Assembly (NCBI GenBank): GCA_964414585.1
Contig: CAYPXR010000003.1
Span: 1 to 14,977 of the forward strand
Reading direction: 5' to 3'
Length of the DNA: 14,977 nt
Source: DATEMU01 sp964414585
GTDB taxonomy: Bacteria > Planctomycetota > Phycisphaerae > UBA1845 > UTPLA1
Notes under the pieces: model-generated
The model's input: only the letters and a program-made list of their open reading frames with translations
Told to the model about the DNA's origin: nothing
Database searches by the model: none
Translations under genes and position numbers: made by a program
Part shown: piece by piece, positions 1 to 6,106 of the stretch
Layout of the letters: every line of letters starts with the position of its first letter
Numbering within the stretch: position 1 is the first letter of the stretch

Positions 1-2437
1 CCGTCCCCCACACCGGCAATCCCAGCTCCCGCAACTTCGCCACCATCGCCGCGAACTGCGCATCCATCGGCGTCTCGCAAGACGGTCCCCAGCATTGCCC
101 GGCGGACCATTCGTAAAACGCCTCCCACGCTTCTGGAGCACAGCCGCCCTCGGCTGTGGACCCCTCCCCAGCATCACCGCCGGTCATCATCGACGACCCG
201 CCGCCCATCAGGTTCTCTTCTTCGCACTCGTCGGGGATGCCGTTTGTGTCCGCGTCGGTGCTGATCTCCGCCGCAATGTCGCAGGCATCGGGAATCCCGT
301 TCTCGTTGCAATCGCCGCAAGCCGGCTCGCTCTCGCAAGACGCGATGTCGCACTCGTCCGGTATCCCGTTCGTGTTGCAATCGAGACTGCCGCCCGCGAA
401 GCCCGGCGGAATCGCCAGATCGCACTCGTCCGGCCAACCGTTGCCATTGCAGTCCGGGCTCACCCACTCGTCGCCGTCCGGGTCCTCGGGGTCCACGTCG
501 CAATCGTCCGGCACGCCGTTGGAATTGCAGTCCGGCTCGCATTCGTCGGGAATGCCGTTGGCATTACAGTCCGCGCTGGTCGCCTGCGCGAGGTCCCAAT
601 CATCCGGCACGTTGTTGTGGTTGCAATCCGCCTCGCATTCATCCGGCACGCCGTTCGTGTTCACGTCCGCGCTGGTCTGATTTTCGATGTCGAGGGAATC
701 TTCGATGCCGTTCGAGTTGCAATCCGGCAACACCGGGCTCGGAGGCGGAACGCCGCCCAGCAAAGCGTAGATAAAAAGGTCCAAATCTCCGATGACGTCG
801 ACAAAAGAATCACTGTTCATGTCGGCCGGACAAATCTGCACGATCGTCGGACGCGATGGGTTGCCCAGAAGCATGTTCACGAACGGTTGAATGTCCAAGC
901 CGTTCACCGCGCAGTCGCCGTTGAGGTCCGCCTTTAGGCACGGATCGCATTCTTCGGGGTGCGCGTTGCAATATTCACAATCGTTGAGGGTCGTCGCGAC
1001 GTATCCGGGCGGCAGCAGCGTGTAATAAACGCCCTCCGGATCGTTTTGCAGCTTCGGGCTCCAGACACAAAGAACCTGATCCTGCGCGCCATAGCTCAGC
1101 GTGTGCGCGCCGCTTCGACCAAGGGTGCGGACGTTGTTCGTATTCGGCCCGGTGACGCTGGTGTCTTGGTTCACGCGAAAGCCCGTGCCGCGCGGCTGGC
1201 CCAAGGCGTCGAAGTACTGGGCACGAACCTCATCGCGGGGTTCGCTCCAATCCCGTGCGTTCCAAGCCACGACAAATCGGCCGCTACCCGCCTGCGACAG
1301 CGCGACGCTCGGATTCGCCTTTGCCGGGTCATAGACCTCCATCCCGTCGGAATCGACCTCGAAGATACCCGCGCGCCCTTCGGTCAGTGGATCGGGATCG
1401 CGCAGCGACCAAGCGTCATTCCCCGAATCGTACACAAGCTTGAAGCGTCGCGCAAAGACGTGAGAATAATATCCGCTGTCTCCAACCAATCTCGGCCCCG
1501 CCCAGGTGACGACAATGTCGTTGCCGACGAAGCTGACCGCAGGGCTGACCTGCTCTCTGGGATTATCTGGGCTCGGATCTTCAAGAGAGGGGTTGTTGAC
1601 CCAGGGGTCGTTCGGTCCCGGCCCGCTCAATTCAGCAAGGACGTTTCCGATGGAATCGTACACCCTCAAAGCGATATTGAACTTCGGAGACTGGTCATCT
1701 GATTCCGCGCGCGCCCACGTAATCGCAAACTTGCCGCTGCTCGGCTCCATCGCCAAACAAGGCCGCCACCTTGTAAAATGACAGTAATCGCCGCACGGCT
1801 CGACCAATACAGGGCTGTCCCACGAACTTCCGTAAAGTACGCCAAAGGGATCGCCATAATAATCGAGCCAGGTATGCAATCCGCCGCCAGAATCTGCCCG
1901 CCCGGCTGACGGCTCTGTTTGTGGGTTATTAGGGATTTCTCCGCCAGGGGCAAGTGGTACCTCCTTTTGGTCCGGCTGCTCACCGAACTCAAAATCAGTG
2001 TGCAGAGCCGTGGCACTTCGATAATGCCAATCCTCACTTTGGCCACTCCAAGCGACACGGACAAGTCCGCCAAGACTTATCGCAACGGATGCGTCAAAAT
2101 GTACAAACTCCGACCCTACTTGATCAGCGGAGACGGTATCTGTGCTGATGGGCTGGCCATCCGCAAGGTACTGTCGAATGAGAACATCACGCTCATTGTG
2201 ATCCTGAACGTGCAGCTCGTCCCAGGCAATGACGAACTGGCCACAACCATCGATCCCGACGGCACCACGCAGGCCTGTTGCTGAAACGACGCCTTCGACG
2301 GGTTGTATCGGCGGCGAATCAGGGCAATTGGGCCAGGCGACAGCGGGAAAAACTACGCAAACGATGCAAAATGAAAGAAAGGAATGAATAACTTCGGCCC
2401 GAACGCTGCGTCTGGAGTTCACAAGAAGCGGAGACAT
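1..2437 (-). CDS. Large exported repeat protein with dockerin-like and DCNxNGxPDEC repeats (C-terminus beyond window)
   Basis: A single frame is open from the ATG at 2437 to base 1 (812 codons, no stop); I translated it throughout. The start is chosen by the SD-like AGGAGAGG 7 nt upstream and by the hydrophobic segment that follows (FLSFCIVCVVFPAVAW, about residues 20-35), a likely signal peptide. Residues ~40-490 form repeated beta-rich stretches with the pattern FVVAW...AQYFDALGQPRGTGFRVN, as in bacterial extracellular beta-propeller-like repeats. Two dockerin-like motifs follow: ADLNGDCAVNGLDI near residue 503 and ADMNSDSFVDVIGDL near 538. Nine DCNxNGxPDEC-type repeats fill residues 572-741. 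After them comes a Gly/Ser/Met-rich, then Trp/Cys-containing stretch that continues off the window. Such architecture is typical of planctomycete secreted or surface proteins; Ca2+ binding is inferred from the Asp/Asn spacing. The substrate or partner is unknown. It lies 76 nt downstream of the PEP-CTERM gene, probably in one operon. Confidence 0.85.
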   Translation of the reverse strand, partial: MSPLLVNSRRSVRAEVIHSFLSFCIVCVVFPAVAWPNCPDSPPIQPVEGVVSATGLRGAVGIDGCGQFVIAWDELHVQDHNERDVLIRQYLADGQPISTDTVSADQVGSEFVHFDASVAISLGGLVRVAWSGQSEDWHYRSATALHTDFEFGEQPDQKEVPLAPGGEIPNNPQTEPSAGRADSGGGLHTWLDYYGDPFGVLYGSSWDSPVLVEPCGDYCHFTRWRPCLAMEPSSGKFAITWARAESDDQSPKFNIALRVYDSIGNVLAELSGPGPNDPWVNNPSLEDPSPDNPREQVSPAVSFVGNDIVVTWAGPRLVGDSGYYSHVFARRFKLVYDSGNDAWSLRDPDPLTEGRAGIFEVDSDGMEVYDPAKANPSVALSQAGSGRFVVAWNARDWSEPRDEVRAQYFDALGQPRGTGFRVNQDTSVTGPNTNNVRTLGRSGAHTLSYGAQDQVLCVWSPKLQNDPEGVYYTLLPPGYVATTLNDCEYCNAHPEECDPCLKADLNGDCAVNGLDIQPFVNMLLGNPSRPTIVQICPADMNSDSFVDVIGDLDLFIYALLGGVPPPSPVLPDCNSNGIEDSLDIENQTSADVNTNGVPDECEADCNHNNVPDDWDLAQATSADCNANGIPDECEPDCNSNGVPDDCDVDPEDPDGDEWVSPDCNGNGWPDECDLAIPPGFAGGSLDCNTNGIPDECDIASCESEPACGDCNENGIPDACDIAAEISTDADTNGIPDECEEENLMGGGSSMMTGGDAGEGSTAEGGCAPEAWEAFYEWSAGQCWGPSCETPMDAQFAAMVAKLRELGLPVWGT
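212..724 (-). repeat. Nine in-frame DCNxNGxPDEC (thrombospondin type 3-like) coding repeats
   Basis: On the minus strand the encoded protein repeats the core DCNxNG(I/V/W)PDEC(D/E) nine times. Variants are DCNSNGIEDSLD, NTNGVPDEC, DCNHNNVPD, DCNANGIPDEC, DCNSNGVPDDCD, DCNGNGWPDECD, DCNTNGIPDECD, DCNENGIPDACD and DADTNGIPDECE. Spacing between units is irregular (about 11-30 residues), and linkers such as VDPEDPDGDEWVSP are themselves acidic. The regular Asp/Asn positions resemble Ca2+-coordinating loops, and the paired cysteines could form disulfides outside the cell. The repeats also create long antisense open frames on the plus strand. Confidence 0.85.
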
Positions 2438-2513
2438 GGAAAGACCTCTCCTTTGCAGAGTCCAATCGACTTGGTTCAATCCGATCACGAAACGAACCGC
2501 CAAGCTGTAGCGA

Positions 2514-3230
2514 CTATTCGGCGCACCTCCTTTCCGCGCGAAAACAACAACGATGACATGTCAATAATGTGACGACGAGTGAAATCAACAGAGCTGACGA
2601 CGGCTCCGGAACGGTGGAAAGTTCAAAGGCTTGGCTACCGGCGCTTATTCGCCAATAGTTGCCCAGCGAGTTGGTATAAGCGTGGCCATAGATGCTTCCG
2701 TAGCCACCCTCCCATCGGAAAGCCGAGTCAATTTCTCCGAATTGAACGACCTCCAGCCAATAGAGAGTTCCGGCCTCCAGGAACAACGGAGTTACTAGAT
2801 TAACCTGATACCGATACTCCGGAGGGTTTCCGCCGACATGAACTGTGTCTCCCGTCGCAGTGCGAATGGTATCCGCGTGATATTCTTCCAAGAGAATGTT
2901 GCTGTCGTCGGGTAGACCGTCGCTGGCCCGCGCGCCGTAAAATCGTATGCGCATCGTCTCCATAGGCGGCGGCGGCGTAACCGGAGCATCCGATCCGCCA
3001 TAAAAGCCCAGCCAAGAAACTTGTCGCGCCGTGGCTGGCGTCGAAATAAGGAAGTTGTCCGCCGTCTGTTGCCATGCGATCTCACCCCAGGCGTCGCGAA
3101 AAAGTGTATCCGCTCCTGGGCCGCCAAAAGGGTCAGGAGGTTGTAGAACGATAATATCCGCTGACGACGAGGTGCAGAATGCCGCGCACGCCACTGCAAC
3201 CCAGATCATGATTCGACTCTTCCTATCCAT
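2514..3230 (-). CDS. PEP-CTERM sorting-domain protein
   Basis: This is a 238-aa exported protein. An N-terminal signal peptide (MDRKSRIMIWVAVACAAF, cleavage probably near residue 24) is followed by a beta-rich body. The C-terminus is a canonical PEP-CTERM tripartite signal: VPEPSSA at residues 207-213, hydrophobic LLISLVVTLL, then a basic tail (HRCCFRAERR). In known systems this signal is recognised by an exosortase in the inner membrane, which cleaves and exports the protein toward the cell surface or extracellular matrix. No exosortase gene is in the window. The body (QQTADNFLIS, WLGFYGG, LEAGTLYWLEVVQ) resembles many functionally unassigned PEP-CTERM proteins. The ATG has a good SD (GGGGAGG) 3 nt upstream. 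It is the first gene of the apparent two-gene minus-strand unit. Confidence 0.85.
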   Translation of the reverse strand: MDRKSRIMIWVAVACAAFCTSSSADIIVLQPPDPFGGPGADTLFRDAWGEIAWQQTADNFLISTPATARQVSWLGFYGGSDAPVTPPPPMETMRIRFYGARASDGLPDDSNILLEEYHADTIRTATGDTVHVGGNPPEYRYQVNLVTPLFLEAGTLYWLEVVQFGEIDSAFRWEGGYGSIYGHAYTNSLGNYWRISAGSQAFELSTVPEPSSALLISLVVTLLTCHRCCFRAERRCAE

Positions 3231-3280
3231 GATCCTCCCCTACGTTCGGCAAGCTCTCGCGCCTCGGGAAAGACGCTTAC

Positions 3281-3329
3281 GATCTTATTTCCATTATACC
3301 CCGATAACTCCGTGAGGACAAATAAGATC
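3281..3329. repeat. Perfect 10-bp inverted repeat bracketing the PEP-CTERM promoter (candidate operator)
   Basis: GATCTTATTT at 3281-3290 and AAATAAGATC at 3320-3329 are exact reverse complements, with arm centres 39 bp apart. One arm covers the predicted transcription start and the other touches the outer edge of the -35 box, so the promoter sits between them. This placement suits a repressor or looping protein. Pairing stops at the arm ends. No regulator gene is adjacent, so the binding protein is unknown. Confidence 0.5.
3293..3321 (-). promoter_or_regulatory. Sigma-70-type promoter for the PEP-CTERM gene
   Basis: Reading the minus strand, TTGTCC (3321-3316, 4/6 to the -35 consensus) is separated by exactly 17 bp from TATAAT (3298-3293, perfect -10). 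Transcription would begin near 3286, giving a leader of about 55 nt before the ATG at 3230. This is the best housekeeping promoter in the window. The call comes from consensus matching only. Confidence 0.65.
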
Positions 3330-3525
3330 TCATTGTCACCGTCACTTTTTTATGACCAGTGCCTCGATTATGGCACTAAACATCTTTGATAAACACACCC
3401 TCCCCTTGCACGCTCCCGCCCTCGCGCGAAAACATCCCCATAACGCATTTGCCCGAACTTGAAAGCTCCCCCTGTCACTCCTCGTCATGGCAATTCCCGT
3501 GCCAAGACCAACAGAACGCAATGAA
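3330..3525. other. Intergenic stretch with no recognised gene
   Basis: This is the centre of the gap between the PEP-CTERM promoter and the 3' end of the ATPase-acetyltransferase gene (whole gap 3322-3754). It is C-rich on the plus strand. Short open frames cross it, but none has both a convincing SD and protein-like composition. I see no intrinsic terminator with a T-tract. A weak imperfect hairpin (CACG...CGTG, GCGGG/CCCGT, at 3584-3610) lies just beyond it. Confidence 0.4.
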
Positions 3526-3792
3526 TCATCCGAAAATGCGGCCTGAAGCCCTCTCCGCGCAATGATGAAATGATCGATACCGCCACGATAGCGGGCCAAC
3601 CCGTAGCGTGAAAATCCACTCTACCCGCGGAGGTTCGCGCCCCCGTCCCCGAACCCGCCACCGTCGCCCTGTTCGCCCCGGCCCTCCTGATCCCCCGCCG
3701 ATGCGATTGATGACATGAGACAGACGCCCCCATGGTGGCAGGTGTCCCGGATATTTAGTACTTGCCATCCGGTCGGTGTCGATCCGATTCAT
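3526..3792 (-). CDS. Doubtful small basic ORF overlapping the 3' end of the ATPase-GNAT gene
   Basis: An 88-aa frame starts at an ATG at 3792, inside the last 38 nt of the upstream gene. AAAGGGGA lies 7 nt before it, a good SD, which suggests translational coupling. The first 31 residues (MNRIDTDRMASTKYPGHLPP...) look protein-like. From about residue 32 the frame becomes Gly/Arg-rich (GGGSGGPGRTGRRWRVRGRG), as expected from non-coding GC-rich DNA. It may be a short real gene, a gene broken by a frameshift near the GGGSGG stretch, or a chance ORF. I recognise no family. Confidence 0.25.
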   Translation of the reverse strand: MNRIDTDRMASTKYPGHLPPWGRLSHVINRIGGGSGGPGRTGRRWRVRGRGREPPRVEWIFTLRVGPLSWRYRSFHHCAERASGRIFG

Positions 3793-5224
3793 CGCGACAT
3801 CCCCTTTCCGTTCTGGTTGGCTCGTTGTCACAAGGCGATGGTCGTTTCGGATACTGTTTTTCCCGATCCCAAAGATAATACACCGGCGGGTCGCCGAGCA
3901 GTTGCTGGAACGCGCGGACCAGTTCGTCCGGTCGCCGATTCTCGACGCGATATTTCGCCGCCCCTTGCGTCACTTCGACGTAATCATGGATCGTCCGTTC
4001 GACGAGCCGGCGCACGCGAGGGAAACGCGACACTTTCCTCGAAAATTCCGCATCGAATGGATCGAGCTTCAGCTTCCGCATCCGTTCGAGCAACGCCATT
4101 CGCCCGCGCGGCACCGGGCATCGCCCCACTCGCGTCATCCCTGCTCGCTCGAAGACGGGATTGACCGCACCCATGACCGCCAGGCATTCGACGAAGCGCA
4201 CGCCGACGCGCGGCAGCGTCTGTTTCACAAACCAATGCCCGAGCCCGCAGCCGCGGATGTCCGGGTGCATGACCAGCCGTCGGAGGATTCGCAGCTCGCG
4301 ATTGAGCCGCCGGTGATTCCGAACGAATCGCCCGCCGGTCGCGTGATTGCGCAGCGTAAGCTCCAACGGGGCATGGGCGAAAACGAGGATGCCGAGCGGC
4401 TCGGCCCCCGGCGATTCCCTGAGCAGGAAGACCTTATCGACAAAACCGAGATTGTCGCGGTGGCGATAGTGCATGGGCGAGAATAGCTGGTAATCGCTGA
4501 GACGACCGGGCTCGACCGTCGCCCGTCGTTGCAGAGCGAAGTGCTTGTTTTCGGTCGGCGAAGAATCGAGCCGCGCCTCCGAACCGGTCAGGCGCAGGAT
4601 TTGATCCGGCTGGAGATCGCCCGCGAGGTCTTCGTGCGCCGTGGCGGCGACCAGGATGAGCCGATGGCGCGAGACGAGCTTGCGAAGATTGTACGCCACG
4701 GCGCTGGCGGCCCGGCGGTGCAAGAGCGCGGCAAACTCATCACAGAGAATGATCGGAGTTGCATGGTTGCAGAGCGAACCGCCGATGGCCCGCGCGAGAC
4801 CCGCCCGAAACTTCTCGCCATCGGACAGGTCGTCGAACCGCCGAATCCAAAGGCGCGGCTCGCCGAGACCGCAGGCGGTCAGGACCTCGAGCGCGACGGC
4901 GATGGGCTTTTGCGGCGCGATCGCATCGACGATCGGCCGGTTCGGGGGAAATCGTCCGTCGCCGACCGAGAGGGCGGTCGGCGATTCCTCCGCGATGGCC
5001 GCAAGAATGGAAGTCTTGCCGCTGCCCGACGGTCCGGTCATCAGCGTGATTGTGCCGGGGGCAAGATCGAGCCGCAGTCCATCCACGATCGCATGCGGCG
5101 CTTCGCGATGGGGAATGCCGTACGAGACGCAAATCTCCCGCAGCCGCGGCGTCATCGGCACGTAGCCGGGTTCACGGATAATGCGAAGATTCAACGAAAT
5201 GCAGGGTCCAGTCCCGGTCGCCAT
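3755..5224 (-). CDS. ABC-type ATPase fused to a GNAT acetyltransferase domain (COG2401-like)
   Basis: This is a 489-aa soluble-looking protein. The N-terminal half is an ABC nucleotide-binding domain: Walker A GPSGSGKT (64-71), Q-loop Gln near 105, signature LSDGE (133-137), Walker B PIILCDE (157-163) with Glu163, and switch His near 197. Residues ~250-390 look like a GNAT fold: motif A MHPDIRGCGLGHWFVKQTLP with the acetyl-CoA loop RGCGLG (324-329), then NPVFERAGM (355-363). A basic C-terminal tail follows. I chose the ATG at 5224 because GAGGAGG lies 7 nt upstream; an in-frame ATG ten codons earlier (5254) lacks an SD. No permease gene is nearby, so transport is unlikely. The combination matches the family described as an ABC-type ATPase fused to a predicted acetyltransferase, whose role and acetyl acceptor I do not know. 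It lies 108 nt downstream of an XRE/S24 regulator. Confidence 0.85.
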   Translation of the reverse strand: MATGTGPCISLNLRIIREPGYVPMTPRLREICVSYGIPHREAPHAIVDGLRLDLAPGTITLMTGPSGSGKTSILAAIAEESPTALSVGDGRFPPNRPIVDAIAPQKPIAVALEVLTACGLGEPRLWIRRFDDLSDGEKFRAGLARAIGGSLCNHATPIILCDEFAALLHRRAASAVAYNLRKLVSRHRLILVAATAHEDLAGDLQPDQILRLTGSEARLDSSPTENKHFALQRRATVEPGRLSDYQLFSPMHYRHRDNLGFVDKVFLLRESPGAEPLGILVFAHAPLELTLRNHATGGRFVRNHRRLNRELRILRRLVMHPDIRGCGLGHWFVKQTLPRVGVRFVECLAVMGAVNPVFERAGMTRVGRCPVPRGRMALLERMRKLKLDPFDAEFSRKVSRFPRVRRLVERTIHDYVEVTQGAAKYRVENRRPDELVRAFQQLLGDPPVYYLWDREKQYPKRPSPCDNEPTRTERGCRDESDRHRPDGKY

Positions 5225-5231
5225 CTTCCCG

Positions 5232-5238
5232 CCTCCTC
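5232..5238 (-). promoter_or_regulatory. Ribosome binding site that fixes the start of the ATPase-GNAT gene
   Basis: The minus strand reads GAGGAGG, 7 nt before the ATG at 5224. It lies inside the longer open frame that begins at 5254, so it favours the internal ATG as the true start and removes ten N-terminal residues. Confidence 0.7.
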
Positions 5239-5263
5239 GAAATGAACCTAACATTTACCAAAC

Positions 5264-5292
5264 AACATAGCACGGGAGAGCGGCAAAATCAA
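5264..5292 (-). promoter_or_regulatory. Candidate promoter of the ATPase-GNAT gene
   Basis: On the minus strand, TTGATT (5292-5287, 4/6) is followed after 17 bp by TATGTT (5269-5264, 4/6), preceded by TGC as an extended -10. The -35 coincides with one copy of the AATCAATAAT tandem repeat, so a repressor bound there would compete with RNA polymerase. The call rests on consensus matching alone. Confidence 0.45.
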
Positions 5293-5306
5293 TAATAATC
5301 AATAAT
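5287..5306. repeat. Two tandem 10-bp copies of AATCAATAAT (candidate operator)
   Basis: Positions 5287-5296 and 5297-5306 are identical AATCAATAAT units, in phase with one helical turn. They overlap the -35 of the candidate promoter for the ATPase-GNAT gene. The 9-mer AAATCAATA, starting one base earlier, recurs on the opposite strand upstream of the neighbouring XRE/S24 regulator gene (6015-6023). A shared binding site for that regulator is the simplest explanation, though AT-rich composition makes chance possible. Confidence 0.45.
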
Positions 5307-5332
5307 CGAGAAGTTTTGATTTTGGAATCGTA

Positions 5333-5998
5333 TTAAAGCTCTCTGGCGACGAGAGATACGGCGACGCCCTGGATGGCGAATTCATGTGAAATGTCAATAA
5401 TCGTCGGCGGGACGTTGGGATTGTCGCCCCGGAGGATGACCATCCGCCGTTCGCCGGCCCCTTCGACGCTGACCCGCTTGAGCGTCGGCCGGCCGTCTAC
5501 GAGACACGCGCAAATCCGCCCTTGGACAAACTCCGGCTCCACGCCGGGCCGGTAGTCGACCAGAATAATGTCCCCGCGCTTGAGCGTCGGCTCCATCGAA
5601 TCGAATTCACATCGCAGGCAGTAGCGATCCGCGTGCCACAGATGGCGAAGCACCGGGAACATCTCCAGTTGTTCCTGCGAGCCCGACGGCGGGCCGTTGG
5701 GAATGCTTCCAAACAGCGGTAATTCGCGGGTTTCCAGCGCCTGCGGCGCATCGTGTCCGTCGCCCTCGCCCAGGAGAATGGCCTCGGGTACACCGAGGGC
5801 GACGGCAAGGGCGCGGAGCGTGGACGGCCGCGGACGGTGATCGCCCTTCTCAATCGAGGAGAGATAGCCTTGATTGACGTTCGCGCGCGCGGCCAACTCT
5901 GTTTGCGTCATTCCGCATTGACGACGAACGTCGCGAAGGCGCGCCCCCAGTGGGTCGCCCGGTGATCGTAGTTTTGAAGAATTGCTTTTTCGTACCAT
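5333..5998 (-). CDS. XRE-family HTH / S24 peptidase-type transcriptional regulator (CI/LexA-like)
   Basis: The 221-aa product has an N-terminal helix-turn-helix (residues ~18-73; MTQTELAARANVNQGYLSSIEKG is the typical XRE core). A C-terminal S24/LexA-like domain follows: nucleophile Ser134 in CEFDSMEPTLKRGD and the general-base Lys174 in GRPTLKRV. Such proteins are DNA-binding repressors, often phage- or stress-linked, that can self-cleave when RecA is activated. Here the position where Ala-Gly is usually cleaved appears to be Asn101-Gly102 (FGSIPNGPP), so self-cleavage is uncertain although the catalytic dyad is kept. The ATG at 5998 is preferred over the TTG at 6001. No clear SD is present, and a -10 box ending at 6007 would make the message nearly leaderless. 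The gene lies directly upstream of the ATPase-GNAT fusion and is its likely regulator. Confidence 0.88.
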   Translation of the reverse strand: MVRKSNSSKLRSPGDPLGARLRDVRRQCGMTQTELAARANVNQGYLSSIEKGDHRPRPSTLRALAVALGVPEAILLGEGDGHDAPQALETRELPLFGSIPNGPPSGSQEQLEMFPVLRHLWHADRYCLRCEFDSMEPTLKRGDIILVDYRPGVEPEFVQGRICACLVDGRPTLKRVSVEGAGERRMVILRGDNPNVPPTIIDISHEFAIQGVAVSLVAREL

Positions 5999-6006
5999 CA
6001 AATGTC

Positions 6007-6023
6007 ATCATACCTATTGATTT
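6007..6023 (-). promoter_or_regulatory. Candidate -10 box and operator motif of the XRE/S24 gene
   Basis: The minus strand reads TATGAT (6012-6007, 5/6 to the -10 consensus), about 9 nt before the ATG at 5998. AAATCAATA (6023-6015) lies just upstream, the same 9-mer seen before the ATPase-GNAT gene. No good -35 lies at 16-18 bp (GTGGCC at 17 bp). A regulator bound at AAATCAATA would block the core promoter, consistent with autoregulation. Confidence 0.4.
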
Positions 6024-6026
6024 GAT

Positions 6027-6039
6027 ATTGGCCACCAAT
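6027..6039. repeat. Short dyad ATTGG-CCA-CCAAT in the divergent intergenic region
   Basis: ATTGG (6027-6031) and CCAAT (6035-6039) form a 5-3-5 inverted repeat midway between the divergently transcribed XRE/S24 gene and the PDZ-protein gene. Its length allows it to arise by chance. Its position would allow an effect on either promoter. Confidence 0.25.
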
Positions 6040-6106
6040 TAGTCGCTGGAATCGCCGTTTTTCGACCTATTGGGCGCATCCCCCCGGGGGCGCTACAGTT
6101 AGAGGC

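Noticed and set aside
95..937. Long plus-strand open frame (280 aa) with Val/Ala/Arg-rich repeats, and 156..680 with SHSSGxP repeats
   Set aside because: They are antisense shadows of the DCNxNG repeat gene; the repeats mirror the minus-strand codons, and composition and SD are not protein-like.
3584..3610. Hairpin-like CACGATAGCGGG/CCCGTAGCGTG as a terminator
   Set aside because: The stem is imperfect and no T-tract follows on either strand.
5225..5254. Upstream in-frame start for the ATPase-GNAT protein
   Set aside because: The ATG at 5254 has no SD, while a strong GAGGAGG precedes the ATG at 5224.
6081..6090. CCCCCGGGGG palindrome upstream of the PDZ-protein gene
   Set aside because: A short GC palindrome with no loop or T-tract; likely by chance in GC-rich DNA, although it sits in the spacer of a weak promoter pair.
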